Below are positions 1 to 5,221 of a stretch of DNA of 5,257 nucleotides, in pieces. The translations under genes and the position numbers were made by a program. The notes beneath the pieces are model-generated. The model was not told where the DNA came from. It saw nothing but the letters and a program-made list of their open reading frames with translations, and made no database searches. Origin of the DNA: Acidobacteriota bacterium (lineage in GTDB: Bacteria; Acidobacteriota; Terriglobia; UBA7540); contig JAKASH010000287.1 of NCBI GenBank assembly GCA_021828225.1, forward strand, positions 1 to 5,257. Reading direction: 5' to 3'. Position 1 is the stretch's first letter. Every line of letters begins with the position of its first letter.

Positions 1-1370
1 ACTGTGTGAGCGCTCAGAACACCAAACGGCCGCCCCTTTCCCGATATAATCACGCTCAATCCGCTCACGACGTCGTGGTCCGCCAGCAAAGGAGATGGAA
101 CAAACCGCTTCTCTTCCATGAGGTTTTGGACAATCACCGGGTGCTCACTCGCCAGCGTGTAGCCCGCCTGGGACTCGGGTCCTGCTTCAACAATCGCATG
201 GCCGACAAGGCCCTCTTTCCAGCCCATGCCGGCCCGCAGCATTAACGCTTTGGCGTCCGGCAGCAATTCCTGCACTTTGGAGAACTCGACGTTGAGGGTT
301 CGGGCCACAAGCTCCACCGCTTCGTCAAAAAGCGCGGGAAGGTCGATGCCTCGCAGGGCGCGGTGTCCCAGATCGGCGATCGCTGCCTGCTGTCGCGCCC
401 GGATGTCGAGTTCAGCGGCCGCCGCCTGCCGCGCCTGGTCAGCCTCATCCAGTGACCCGGTTGTCCACATCACAACCAGTACAAAGGCCGTCATGGTCAT
501 GACGACCAGCAACGTCAGCCCAACGTATCCGGCAAAGAATCCAACCGCCTCTCCTCGGCCAATCAGGGCGGCCAGCGCAATGGGGATAACAACTGCCGCA
601 GGAAACAGGCGCCGGAATACCGCCCCGCCGCTGTGCTGGCTCTCCAGCAACCTTCTAAACAGGTGGTCGGTGCGCGCCGTCAGCAGTCCCCCGCCCAGCA
701 CACAAAGGAGCAGGGAGCTGTTCGGCGCTATTCCCGTCAGGGTAAATCCCGGATGCAGGATGTAGTCAAACAGTCCGAACATGCCGTCGAGAACCACGGC
801 GAGGGCAAGAAATTCCGCAGCCTGGAAGCCATGCCTCTTCTTCCAGCCCAGCATGAGAAGGCCGCAACCAATAAAAACAAGGCTCAACGCGCCCGTAGCA
901 GTCATGCGGCCCGGAAATAACCCCTCGACAGGCACTTGCAGATCACGAAAGACCAGTTGATCAATGCCCAGATTGATGCCAAACAGATACTCGCTGAGTG
1001 TGAGTGCGCCCAACGCGACGACCAACATGGCGCAAGCCTGTCCCACCCTTCGCCAGAAACGTGCGAACCGGTGATCTCTGTTTTCCCGAAGGAACCAGAG
1101 TGCAAAACCCGCAAGGATATAGGCCACCGCGGAGTTCGGCCGCATCGAAGTCTGCCCGGGGAAGAAACTCGTAAGGATATTGAGAGAGTTTAGCCAGGCG
1201 CACAAAGCGCTGCAGCGAGAACCCGGCGCGGATAAGAAATCCACGAAAATCTTGAACTTCAACGCCCATCCAACAAGTACTGTGGCGCCCAAAAAGACGG
1301 CTACAGCGCTGGCAATTGCGGGGGCTTTCCGGGTCCACAAAGCGGTTCGCGAACAGGGCTCTTTGGTCAT
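1..1370 (-). CDS. Membrane sensor protein with GAF domain, probable sensor histidine kinase (C-terminus beyond window)
   Basis: The minus strand is open without a stop from the ATG at 1370 to the left edge (456 codons), so the gene is truncated by the window. GGTGA lies about 8 nt upstream of this ATG as a Shine-Dalgarno. The protein has about eight hydrophobic helices (roughly residues 17-37, 79-95, 111-131, 157-176, 184-204, 215-231, 254-272, 278-301). A charged, Ala/Gln-rich linker helix follows (about 304-340), then a GAF domain from about 342. The GAF shows the typical DEAVELVARTLNVEFSKV start, LRAGMGWKEGLVG, the QAGYTL stretch and VVSGLSVII...PFGVLSAHT. In this family such GAF domains sense ligands and are usually followed by PAS and/or histidine kinase domains, which would lie off the left edge. 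Kinase activity is therefore inferred; a diguanylate cyclase or PP2C output is also possible. The gene diverges from the sigma factor gene. Confidence 0.85.
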   Translation of the reverse strand, partial: MTKEPCSRTALWTRKAPAIASAVAVFLGATVLVGWALKFKIFVDFLSAPGSRCSALCAWLNSLNILTSFFPGQTSMRPNSAVAYILAGFALWFLRENRDHRFARFWRRVGQACAMLVVALGALTLSEYLFGINLGIDQLVFRDLQVPVEGLFPGRMTATGALSLVFIGCGLLMLGWKKRHGFQAAEFLALAVVLDGMFGLFDYILHPGFTLTGIAPNSSLLLCVLGGGLLTARTDHLFRRLLESQHSGGAVFRRLFPAAVVIPIALAALIGRGEAVGFFAGYVGLTLLVVMTMTAFVLVVMWTTGSLDEADQARQAAAAELDIRARQQAAIADLGHRALRGIDLPALFDEAVELVARTLNVEFSKVQELLPDAKALMLRAGMGWKEGLVGHAIVEAGPESQAGYTLASEHPVIVQNLMEEKRFVPSPLLADHDVVSGLSVIISGKGRPFGVLSAHT

Positions 1371-1545
1371 GGATTTTTCACCCGCCGGGCAGAAGGCGGA
1401 AATTGCGGGAGGCGAGTCGCTTTCATTCTCGCTAACTGAGGTTCCCTTTTCTCCAATGCGCTGATTTGCTTGGGCGCACTCCGGAGAAGGGCATCCAGTT
1501 CGGGCAGGCAGTATGCCAGAGGGATCTCTGTGTCCTCTCCTCTTA

Positions 1546-1574
1546 CTTATAGCCCTTTTAGCCAAACGGTTCAA
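1546..1574 (-). promoter_or_regulatory. Candidate sigma-70-type promoter for the membrane sensor gene
   Basis: Read on the minus strand, TTGAAC (1574-1569) is followed after exactly 17 nt by TATAAG (1551-1546). These match the -35 and -10 consensus at 4 of 6 and 5 of 6 positions. Transcription would start near 1539 and run left into the sensor gene. The spacing and -10 quality make this the best promoter in the window, though none is experimentally shown. Confidence 0.55.
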
Positions 1575-1635
1575 CTGCTCAAAGCGGAGTTCTCCTTATG
1601 CCGGCTGCCGTGCACTCCCTCGGGCCCCTAGGTAA

Positions 1636-1651
1636 TACCACCTAGGTGGTA
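1636..1651. promoter_or_regulatory. Perfect 16-bp palindrome, candidate operator
   Basis: TACCACCTAGGTGGTA is perfectly self-complementary. It can be read as two inverted heptamers (TACCACC and GGTGGTA) around a 2-bp TA centre, the 7-2-7 geometry known for NarL/FixJ-type response regulators. CCTAGG and GGTAAT each occur again just to the left (1627-1632 and 1631-1636), giving CCTAGGTAAT at 1627-1636 beside CCTAGGTGGTAAT at 1641-1653, so a third half-site is possible. The palindrome sits 62 bp upstream of the sensor -35 and 28 bp upstream of the candidate sigma-gene -35, so it could serve either promoter. The binding protein is unknown. Confidence 0.5.
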
Positions 1652-1679
1652 ATCGTTAGCGCAATAGGGTTTGACCGAA

Positions 1680-1708
1680 TTGTTCACTTTTCTCGAACGC
1701 CCGATACT
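1680..1708 (+). promoter_or_regulatory. Weak candidate promoter for the ECF sigma gene
   Basis: TTGTTC (1680-1685) and GATACT (1703-1708) are separated by 17 nt and lie about 30 bp upstream of the sigma-gene start. Neither hexamer is close to consensus. TTGACC at 1671 is a better -35 but has no -10 at a standard distance. I see no clear GAAC-type ECF promoter that would suggest autoregulation. Confidence 0.25.
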
Positions 1709-1739
1709 GAAATGTTGAGAACAGAGAGGTAAGCGCTCT

Positions 1740-2486
1740 ATGGCATCTGCCGTGTTGGAAGAAGAAATTCAGCAAGCCACGCTCGGTTGTTGGGAGGCGC
1801 CAGTAGGCCCGACGGATCAATTTAGTCGGCCGTTAATCGATGAATTTGAAGACCTGTACCTGACGTACCGGTCGCGGGTCTGGGCCTTGTGCCTCCGCAT
1901 GACCGGCAACCCGGACGATGCTGAAGACCTGACGCAGGAAACATTCATCCGATTGTTCCAGAAACTCGATACCTTCCGCGGCGAATCGGCATTCTGCACC
2001 TGGTTGCGCCGGATCACCATTAACGTCGTCTTGCTGAGATTCCAGAAAGCCAGTTGGCGCAGGGAAACCTCGATGGAGGCGCTCACCACTACCGATCCCC
2101 TTTCCGGGTGCCCTCTCCCGATGGAGTTTGGCAGGACCGATAGCCAATTGATGGGAGCCGTCGATCGGGTCAACCTGCAGCGCGCCATTGACCAGCTTCC
2201 TCCCGGCTTCAAAGCCGTCTTGATCCTGCATGATATTGAAGGTTACGAACACGTCGAAATATCCGAGTTAATGGGTTGCTCGATCGGCACGTCGAAATCA
2301 CAACTGCACAAGGCCCGGCTGAAAATGCGCGAACTTCTCCAGCAGACGCCGCCCGAGCAACCCACGCACCGCAGCCCGGAAGCCGGCGAGAAGCCGCTCG
2401 CATCCAGCGCCCGGAACCAATTGCTTCTGCAGTTTCCGCACACGGCGGCCCAAAGTTATTCAGCCACCACTTCTGAAGCCGCGTAG
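1740..2486 (+). CDS. RNA polymerase sigma factor, ECF subfamily (RpoE-like)
   Basis: This 248-residue protein directs core RNA polymerase to a dedicated set of promoters. Sigma region 2 covers about residues 35-103, with the characteristic DAEDLTQETF (60-69) and the region 2.3/2.4 stretch FRGESAFCTWLRRITIN. Region 4 covers about 146-201, with LPPGFKAVLILHDIEGYEHVEI followed by the recognition-helix segment around GCSIGTSKSQLHKARLKMRELL. The start is supported by GAGAGG at 1724-1729, about 10 nt upstream of the ATG. The N-terminal 33 residues and the tail from 202 (Pro-, Ser- and Ala-rich, probably disordered) lie outside the core and make it longer than a typical ECF of about 180-200 residues. 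No zinc-finger anti-sigma gene follows, although ECF genes commonly have one. The next gene starts 96 bp downstream on the same strand. Family assignment is firm; the regulon and signal are unknown. Confidence 0.92.
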   Translation: MASAVLEEEIQQATLGCWEAPVGPTDQFSRPLIDEFEDLYLTYRSRVWALCLRMTGNPDDAEDLTQETFIRLFQKLDTFRGESAFCTWLRRITINVVLLRFQKASWRRETSMEALTTTDPLSGCPLPMEFGRTDSQLMGAVDRVNLQRAIDQLPPGFKAVLILHDIEGYEHVEISELMGCSIGTSKSQLHKARLKMRELLQQTPPEQPTHRSPEAGEKPLASSARNQLLLQFPHTAAQSYSATTSEAA

Positions 2487-2498
2487 CGGATAGCGCAC

Positions 2499-2518
2499 AG
2501 TCTCGTATCCCAGAGACT
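2499..2518 (+). other. Small hairpin in the gap between sigma and cobB-like genes
   Basis: AGTCTC and GAGACT form a 6-bp perfect stem with an 8-nt loop, 12 nt after the sigma stop codon. A T-rich but interrupted stretch follows (about 2526-2537). The stem is short and the T-tract broken, so it is at best a weak or partial terminator. Read-through into the downstream gene is plausible. Confidence 0.2.
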
Positions 2519-2582
2519 CTGCGGTTCTTCTGTTTTGAATCGCGCCCAGGCCCGTAGCGACGATGGCCCGCAGGTGCCGGAT

Positions 2583-4055
2583 ATGGGAAAGACGATGCAA
2601 TACCCTTCCGCCCCAGCGCCGCGCCTGGTGGTCGCCGGGCTTTCCGGCGATTCCGGGAAGACCCTGATTTCGCTCGGCCTGTTGCTTCTTGCCCGCCAGC
2701 TTGGAATCCCCACAAAGGCTTTCAAGAAAGGTCCCGACTATATTGATGCCGCCTGGCTCAGTTGGGCCTCCGGCGTCCCGGCTCGAAATCTCGACACTTT
2801 CTTAATGGGGCCGGAAAAGGCCGCACAGGTGTTTCTTGCCAATGCCTCGCCAGGCGGCCTGAACCTGGTCGAAGGCAATCGTGGTCTCTTTGACGGCGCT
2901 GATGCGCACGGAACCCACAGCACGGCGGAACTGGCGAAATTGCTGAAAGCCCCCGTCCTGCTCGTGGTGAACGCCACCAAAGTCACCCACACGGTTGCGG
3001 CTCTTGTGCTGGGATGCATGAAGCTCGACCCGGACGCTCAAATCGGCGGAGTGATCCTCAACCATGTTTCCGGTTGCCGGCACGAATCCGTGCTGAGGGA
3101 ATCGCTGGAATTCACGTGCGGCGTCCCGGTGCTGGGAGTGCTGCCGAACGTCGATGCCGGCGCGCTCCTCCCAAGTCGTCATTTGGGTCTGGTAACGCCG
3201 CAGGAACACGCGAGCGTCAACGAGCTTCGCACAAACATCCTTTCATCAGTTCAAGGCCGGCTGGATACCAGCCGGATTTTTGAGCTGGCCCGATCAGCGC
3301 CTCCGGTGCCAGGCTGGTTCGAAAATGCGCAGAAGACAGAAGACGGCTGCGGCCTGAAGATCGCCTTTCTACAAGACTCGGCCTTCACCTTCTACTATCC
3401 CGAAAATCTCGAGGCGCTGGAAAGGTCGGACGCAGAGCTTAAACCCATTTCGGCCCTCTCGGCTTCGGCGCTGCCGGAAGGCCTGGACGCTCTCTACATT
3501 GGAGGCGGATTCCCGGAAACTCACGCGGAGGTGCTCTCCGCAAATACTGCCCTGCTGGCATCGATTCGCGACCATGCGCTAAAGGGCCTTCCCATTTACG
3601 CCGAGTGCGGAGGGCTCATGCTGCTTTCGCAAGCCATTCGCTGGAAGGGAATGAAGTTCCCCATGGCGGGTGCGCTTCCCTTCGAGGTGGAAGTCTGCGC
3701 CAAACCGCAGGGGCACGGTTATGTCGAACTCCAGGTCGATTCTCCCAACCCCTACTACCCGGTGGGGACGAAGATCTGCGGTCACGAATTTCATTATTCA
3801 AGAATCGTCCCGGCACATTCTCCCGCTCCCACTGTTTGCGCCGTTCGGCGCGGAACAGGAAGCTTTAAAGGACGGGATGCGGTTCTTGTAGAAAACATCT
3901 GGGCCAGCTACACCCATGTTCATGCCGAAGCGACGCCCGAATGGGCCCCGGGCCTCCTCGCTGCAGCGCGGTGCTGGTCGAAGCAAAAGTCCGGCGGACA
4001 ACCGAACGCATACAAACCAGTAGCCATTCCTTCCTCGCAATCCCACGCGGCGTAG
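2583..4055 (+). CDS. cobB: Cobyrinate a,c-diamide synthase family protein (glutamine-hydrolysing), CobB/CbiA-like
   Basis: Family members use ATP and glutamine to amidate the a and c acetate side chains of the corrin ring during cobalamin synthesis, in the cytoplasm. With the ATG at 2583 the protein has 490 residues, a normal length. The N-terminal ATPase domain shows GLSGDSGKT (19-27, P-loop-like), FKKGPDYID (47-55), NLDTFLMG (69-76) and VEGNRGLFDG (96-105). The C-terminal class I glutamine amidotransferase domain shows YIGGGFPETHAE (305-316), the nucleophile Cys342 in YAECGGLM, GHEFHYS (400-406) and the His-containing SYTHVHA (442-448). I chose 2583 because AGGTG lies 6 nt upstream and family similarity begins near residue 13; a TTG at 2535 or an ATG at 2595 is possible. 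The sigma gene lies 96 bp upstream and no other cobalamin gene is visible. EGNRGLFDG, in place of the usual EGVMGLFDG, recalls DsrN-type siroheme amidases, so the substrate is less certain than the family. Confidence 0.9.
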   Translation: MGKTMQYPSAPAPRLVVAGLSGDSGKTLISLGLLLLARQLGIPTKAFKKGPDYIDAAWLSWASGVPARNLDTFLMGPEKAAQVFLANASPGGLNLVEGNRGLFDGADAHGTHSTAELAKLLKAPVLLVVNATKVTHTVAALVLGCMKLDPDAQIGGVILNHVSGCRHESVLRESLEFTCGVPVLGVLPNVDAGALLPSRHLGLVTPQEHASVNELRTNILSSVQGRLDTSRIFELARSAPPVPGWFENAQKTEDGCGLKIAFLQDSAFTFYYPENLEALERSDAELKPISALSASALPEGLDALYIGGGFPETHAEVLSANTALLASIRDHALKGLPIYAECGGLMLLSQAIRWKGMKFPMAGALPFEVEVCAKPQGHGYVELQVDSPNPYYPVGTKICGHEFHYSRIVPAHSPAPTVCAVRRGTGSFKGRDAVLVENIWASYTHVHAEATPEWAPGLLAAARCWSKQKSGGQPNAYKPVAIPSSQSHAA

Positions 4056-4069
4056 GAAATACACCTCGA

Positions 4070-4119
4070 GTGGCGCATCGATCGCGACTTTTGCGATCTG
4101 TCCGTTCGCGTTTTGCCAC
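4070..4119. repeat. Stem-loop repeat, copy 1
   Basis: This element starts 14 nt after the cobB-like stop codon. Its inner stem is GATCGC (4080-4085) with GCGATC (4093-4098) around a 7-nt loop, enclosed by a possible outer stem GTGGC (4070-4074) with GCCAC (4115-4119). It shares GCATCGATCGCGAC (4075-4088) and TTGCGATCTG (4091-4100) with copy 2 at 4265-4302, 194 bp further on. It looks like a dispersed palindromic intergenic repeat. It could also shield the mRNA 3' end, but there is no T-tract for termination. Confidence 0.55.
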
Positions 4120-4136
4120 ATGTAAGGCGCCTGGCA

Positions 4137-4159
4137 CAGACCTCGCCTCTTGAGGTCTG
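4137..4159. repeat. Perfect 8-bp inverted repeat between cobB-like and PEGA genes
   Basis: CAGACCTC (4137-4144) and GAGGTCTG (4152-4159) pair perfectly around a 7-nt loop. No T-run follows, so it is not a standard intrinsic terminator. It lies between the two copies of the larger stem-loop repeat. Confidence 0.45.
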
Positions 4160-4184
4160 CGATTCCCCGACTTCACCTTAGGAG

Positions 4185-4204
4185 GGCCCCGGTTCACCGG
4201 GGCC
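4185..4204. repeat. Very GC-rich perfect 8-bp hairpin
   Basis: GGCCCCGG (4185-4192) and CCGGGGCC (4197-4204) form a perfect stem with a TTCA tetraloop. Only GTTC follows, not a T-tract. The stem is strong enough to stall polymerase or block 3' exonucleases, but termination is not shown by the sequence. It could be part of a composite palindromic repeat unit. Confidence 0.45.
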
Positions 4205-4227
4205 GTTCAGCATCTGGACCTGGACGC

Positions 4228-4237
4228 GGCTTTAGCC
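4228..4237. repeat. GGCTTTAGCC palindromic intergenic motif
   Basis: GGC-TTTA-GCC sits in the context CGCGGCTTTAGCCTCTGA. Elements built on GGCTAAAGCC/GGCTTTAGCC are, from memory, common between genes in acidobacterial genomes, which fits the other lineage hints. The motif is short, so its status as a repeat needs genome-wide counting. Confidence 0.3.
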
Positions 4238-4264
4238 TCTGAAGAAAGGTAACGCAATACGGGT

Positions 4265-4302
4265 GGGAGCATCGATCGCGACCTTGCGATCTGCCCGCTC
4301 CC
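4265..4302. repeat. Stem-loop repeat, copy 2
   Basis: The outer stem GGGAGC (4265-4270) with GCTCCC (4297-4302) encloses an inner stem GATCGC (4274-4279) with GCGATC (4286-4291) and a 6-nt loop. The core is nearly identical to copy 1 (4070-4119), while the outer stem has different bases that still pair. The element ends 1 nt before the candidate -35 of the PEGA gene. Confidence 0.6.
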
Positions 4303-4303
4303 G

Positions 4304-4332
4304 TTGAAACCTTCCTCCCATTGGCGTACGAT
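4304..4332 (+). promoter_or_regulatory. Candidate promoter of the PEGA-domain gene
   Basis: TTGAAA (4304-4309; 5 of 6 to consensus) and TACGAT (4327-4332; 4 of 6) are exactly 17 nt apart. Transcription would begin about 4339, leaving a leader of only about 9 nt that is essentially the Shine-Dalgarno sequence GGAAAGG itself. The -35 directly follows stem-loop copy 2. Confidence 0.4.
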
Positions 4333-4347
4333 AACCATGGAAAGGCC

Positions 4348-5019
4348 ATGGTGAGAACGGTTTATTGCGTCGCGATTGCTTTGTTGCTGGCCGGTGCAAG
4401 CGCCCGGGCGCAAAGTGGCGATTACACAACCCAATTTCGAGTCTCTCCGCCGGCTCCCACCGCGCCCAACCCTTTCTCGCACGCGCCCGCCAACCCGTCC
4501 CAGCCGCTGTTCGGAAAGCCCACGCCTCAACGCTTCAGCGCTTCCCCGTTCCCCGACGCCAACCACAATTTGGGCATCTTCATCCGCAATCGCATCATCG
4601 CTCCGCAGCATCCTGGTCACGTGGGCGCGCCGCCCGCTGATATTTACGTGCCCTACCCGCCCTATCCTAATGTTTGCCCGATCGATCCCTACGGCTACAA
4701 TCTGCCGGGAAGCGATCCGGCTTCAGGCCAGACGGACGGAATCACAAACCAATCCTCATCCTTCCGGCTTGAGGCTTCCACAGACCCTGGCGGAACGCCG
4801 GAGAGCAAGACATCGACCGTCACTTTCAAGTCCACTCCCGCCGGCGCTGAACTTTACATTGACGGCAACCTGGTCGGGAATACCCCCTCCACAGTGCCGC
4901 TCGCATCCGGGCTCCATACCATCTCGATTCAACAATGGGGTTATCAGGCCTGGCAGCAGACGCTCACCGTTTCGGCCGGCGGCAAGATCATCATCGACGC
5001 CACCCTGCGAGAGAATTAA
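4348..5019 (+). CDS. Secreted PEGA domain-containing protein
   Basis: The 223-residue product begins with a signal peptide: MVRTV, a hydrophobic core (about 6-16), then an ASARA-Q cleavage site near residue 21. It is therefore exported to the periplasm or cell surface. Residues about 33-120 are rich in Pro, Asn, Phe and Tyr (for example PPAPTAPNPF and VPYPPYPNVCPIDPYGY) and look extended, with a single Cys at 110. Residues about 156-221 form a PEGA domain: VTFKSTPAGAELYIDGNLVGNTP, then GLHTISIQQWGYQAW and a final strand IIIDATL. PEGA domains are small beta-rich modules on many surface proteins; their ligand is unknown, possibly cell-wall-related. GGAAAGG lies just 2 nt before the ATG at 4348. 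The GTG at 4351, spaced 5 nt, is an equally possible start, and a TTG at 4321 would overlap the candidate promoter. It probably forms its own transcription unit. Confidence 0.82.
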   Translation: MVRTVYCVAIALLLAGASARAQSGDYTTQFRVSPPAPTAPNPFSHAPANPSQPLFGKPTPQRFSASPFPDANHNLGIFIRNRIIAPQHPGHVGAPPADIYVPYPPYPNVCPIDPYGYNLPGSDPASGQTDGITNQSSSFRLEASTDPGGTPESKTSTVTFKSTPAGAELYIDGNLVGNTPSTVPLASGLHTISIQQWGYQAWQQTLTVSAGGKIIIDATLREN

Positions 5020-5021
5020 TT

Positions 5022-5070
5022 CCAGAATGGATCAACTCCGAACGATTGGCGCATCAGATCCCGATTCTGG
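5022..5070 (+). other. Long bulged inverted repeat just after the PEGA stop codon
   Basis: CCAGAATGGATC (5022-5033) pairs with GATCC plus ATTCTGG (5057-5061 and 5064-5070), giving 12 pairs with a 2-nt bulge and a 23-nt loop. It starts 3 nt after the stop codon. A TTTTT run occurs at 5080-5084, about 10 nt beyond the stem, which is too far for a classic intrinsic terminator. It may stabilise the 3' end or assist termination. Confidence 0.45.
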
Positions 5071-5088
5071 GGGCTGCGATTTTTGGTA

Positions 5089-5107
5089 GGGGGCCCTCCG
5101 GGCTCCC
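5089..5107. repeat. GC-rich hairpin between PEGA gene and terminator
   Basis: GGGGGCCC (5089-5096) pairs with GGGCTCCC (5100-5107), with one G-U wobble and a 3-nt loop. No T-tract follows. It resembles the 4185-4204 hairpin in starting with a TAGG(A/G)GGGCCC-like sequence, so the two may belong to one repeat class. Confidence 0.35.
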
Positions 5108-5132
5108 GGCGTGTTACGGCTTGCTCCTGTAG

Positions 5133-5158
5133 CGGCGGTGTCCTCACCGCCGGTTTTT
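5133..5158 (+). terminator. Rho-independent terminator downstream of the PEGA gene
   Basis: CGGCGGTG (5133-5140) and CACCGCCG (5145-5152) form a perfect 8-bp GC-rich stem with a TCCT loop. G and then TTTTT (5154-5158) follow. This is the standard intrinsic terminator layout, oriented to end rightward transcription from the PEGA gene 114 bp upstream. The surrounding TGTAGCGGCGGT...ACCGCC wording also resembles a dispersed intergenic repeat. Confidence 0.7.
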
Positions 5159-5173
5159 GTGGCGCGGTCTATG

Positions 5174-5217
5174 GACGCCTGATCCTTTGCGAAGGATTCT
5201 CCGAACCGTCCGGCGTC
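5174..5217. repeat. Nested inverted repeats near right edge
   Basis: An inner hairpin ATCCTT-TGCG-AAGGAT (5182-5197) is perfect. It is enclosed by GACGCC (5174-5179) and GGCGTC (5212-5217), with an asymmetric internal loop. No T-run follows. It continues the row of hairpins that fills the region after the PEGA gene. Confidence 0.35.
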
Positions 5218-5221
5218 GCTT

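Larger units (their letters stand above)
1371..1739. other. Divergent intergenic control region between sensor and sigma genes
   Basis: These 369 bases separate two divergent genes and show no convincing coding sequence. They hold a candidate promoter for the leftward sensor gene (1546-1574), a 16-bp palindrome (1636-1651) and a weaker candidate promoter for the sigma gene (1680-1708). If the leftward promoter is real, the sensor mRNA has a leader of about 170 nt (1371-1539) in which I recognise no known riboswitch. A 15-codon ATG frame at 1598-1645 is noted but not called as a gene. Confidence 0.7.

Noticed and set aside
226..765. 179-codon plus-strand frame
   Set aside because: It is antisense to the well-supported sensor gene and has Ala/Ser/Arg-rich composition without recognisable motifs.
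961..1338. 125-codon minus-strand frame
   Set aside because: It overlaps the sensor gene on the same strand in another frame. The sensor frame carries the membrane helices and leads into the GAF domain, so this one is a shadow.
1598..1645. 15-codon ATG frame preceded by GGAG, ending inside the palindrome
   Set aside because: It is too short to judge, has no attenuator hairpin pair nearby, and its stop codon arises from the palindrome itself.
2209..2715. 168-codon minus-strand frame across the sigma/cobB-like junction
   Set aside because: It overlaps the conserved region 4 of the sigma factor and the ATP-binding motif of the amidase in antisense, and shows no motif of its own.
4064..4308. 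Shared peptide KVAIDAP in minus-strand frames across both stem-loop copies
   Set aside because: It follows directly from the shared DNA repeat. The flanking peptide sequences disagree and the frames run into unrelated sequence, so a conserved small protein or gene remnant is not supported.
4055..4310. CRISPR array
   Set aside because: There are only two diverged copies 194 bp apart with no regular spacers and no cas gene.
4376..5089. 237-codon plus-strand frame overlapping the PEGA gene
   Set aside because: It is longer than the PEGA frame but lacks domain motifs and is Arg/Ser/Pro-rich. The other frame has both a signal peptide and a clear PEGA domain.
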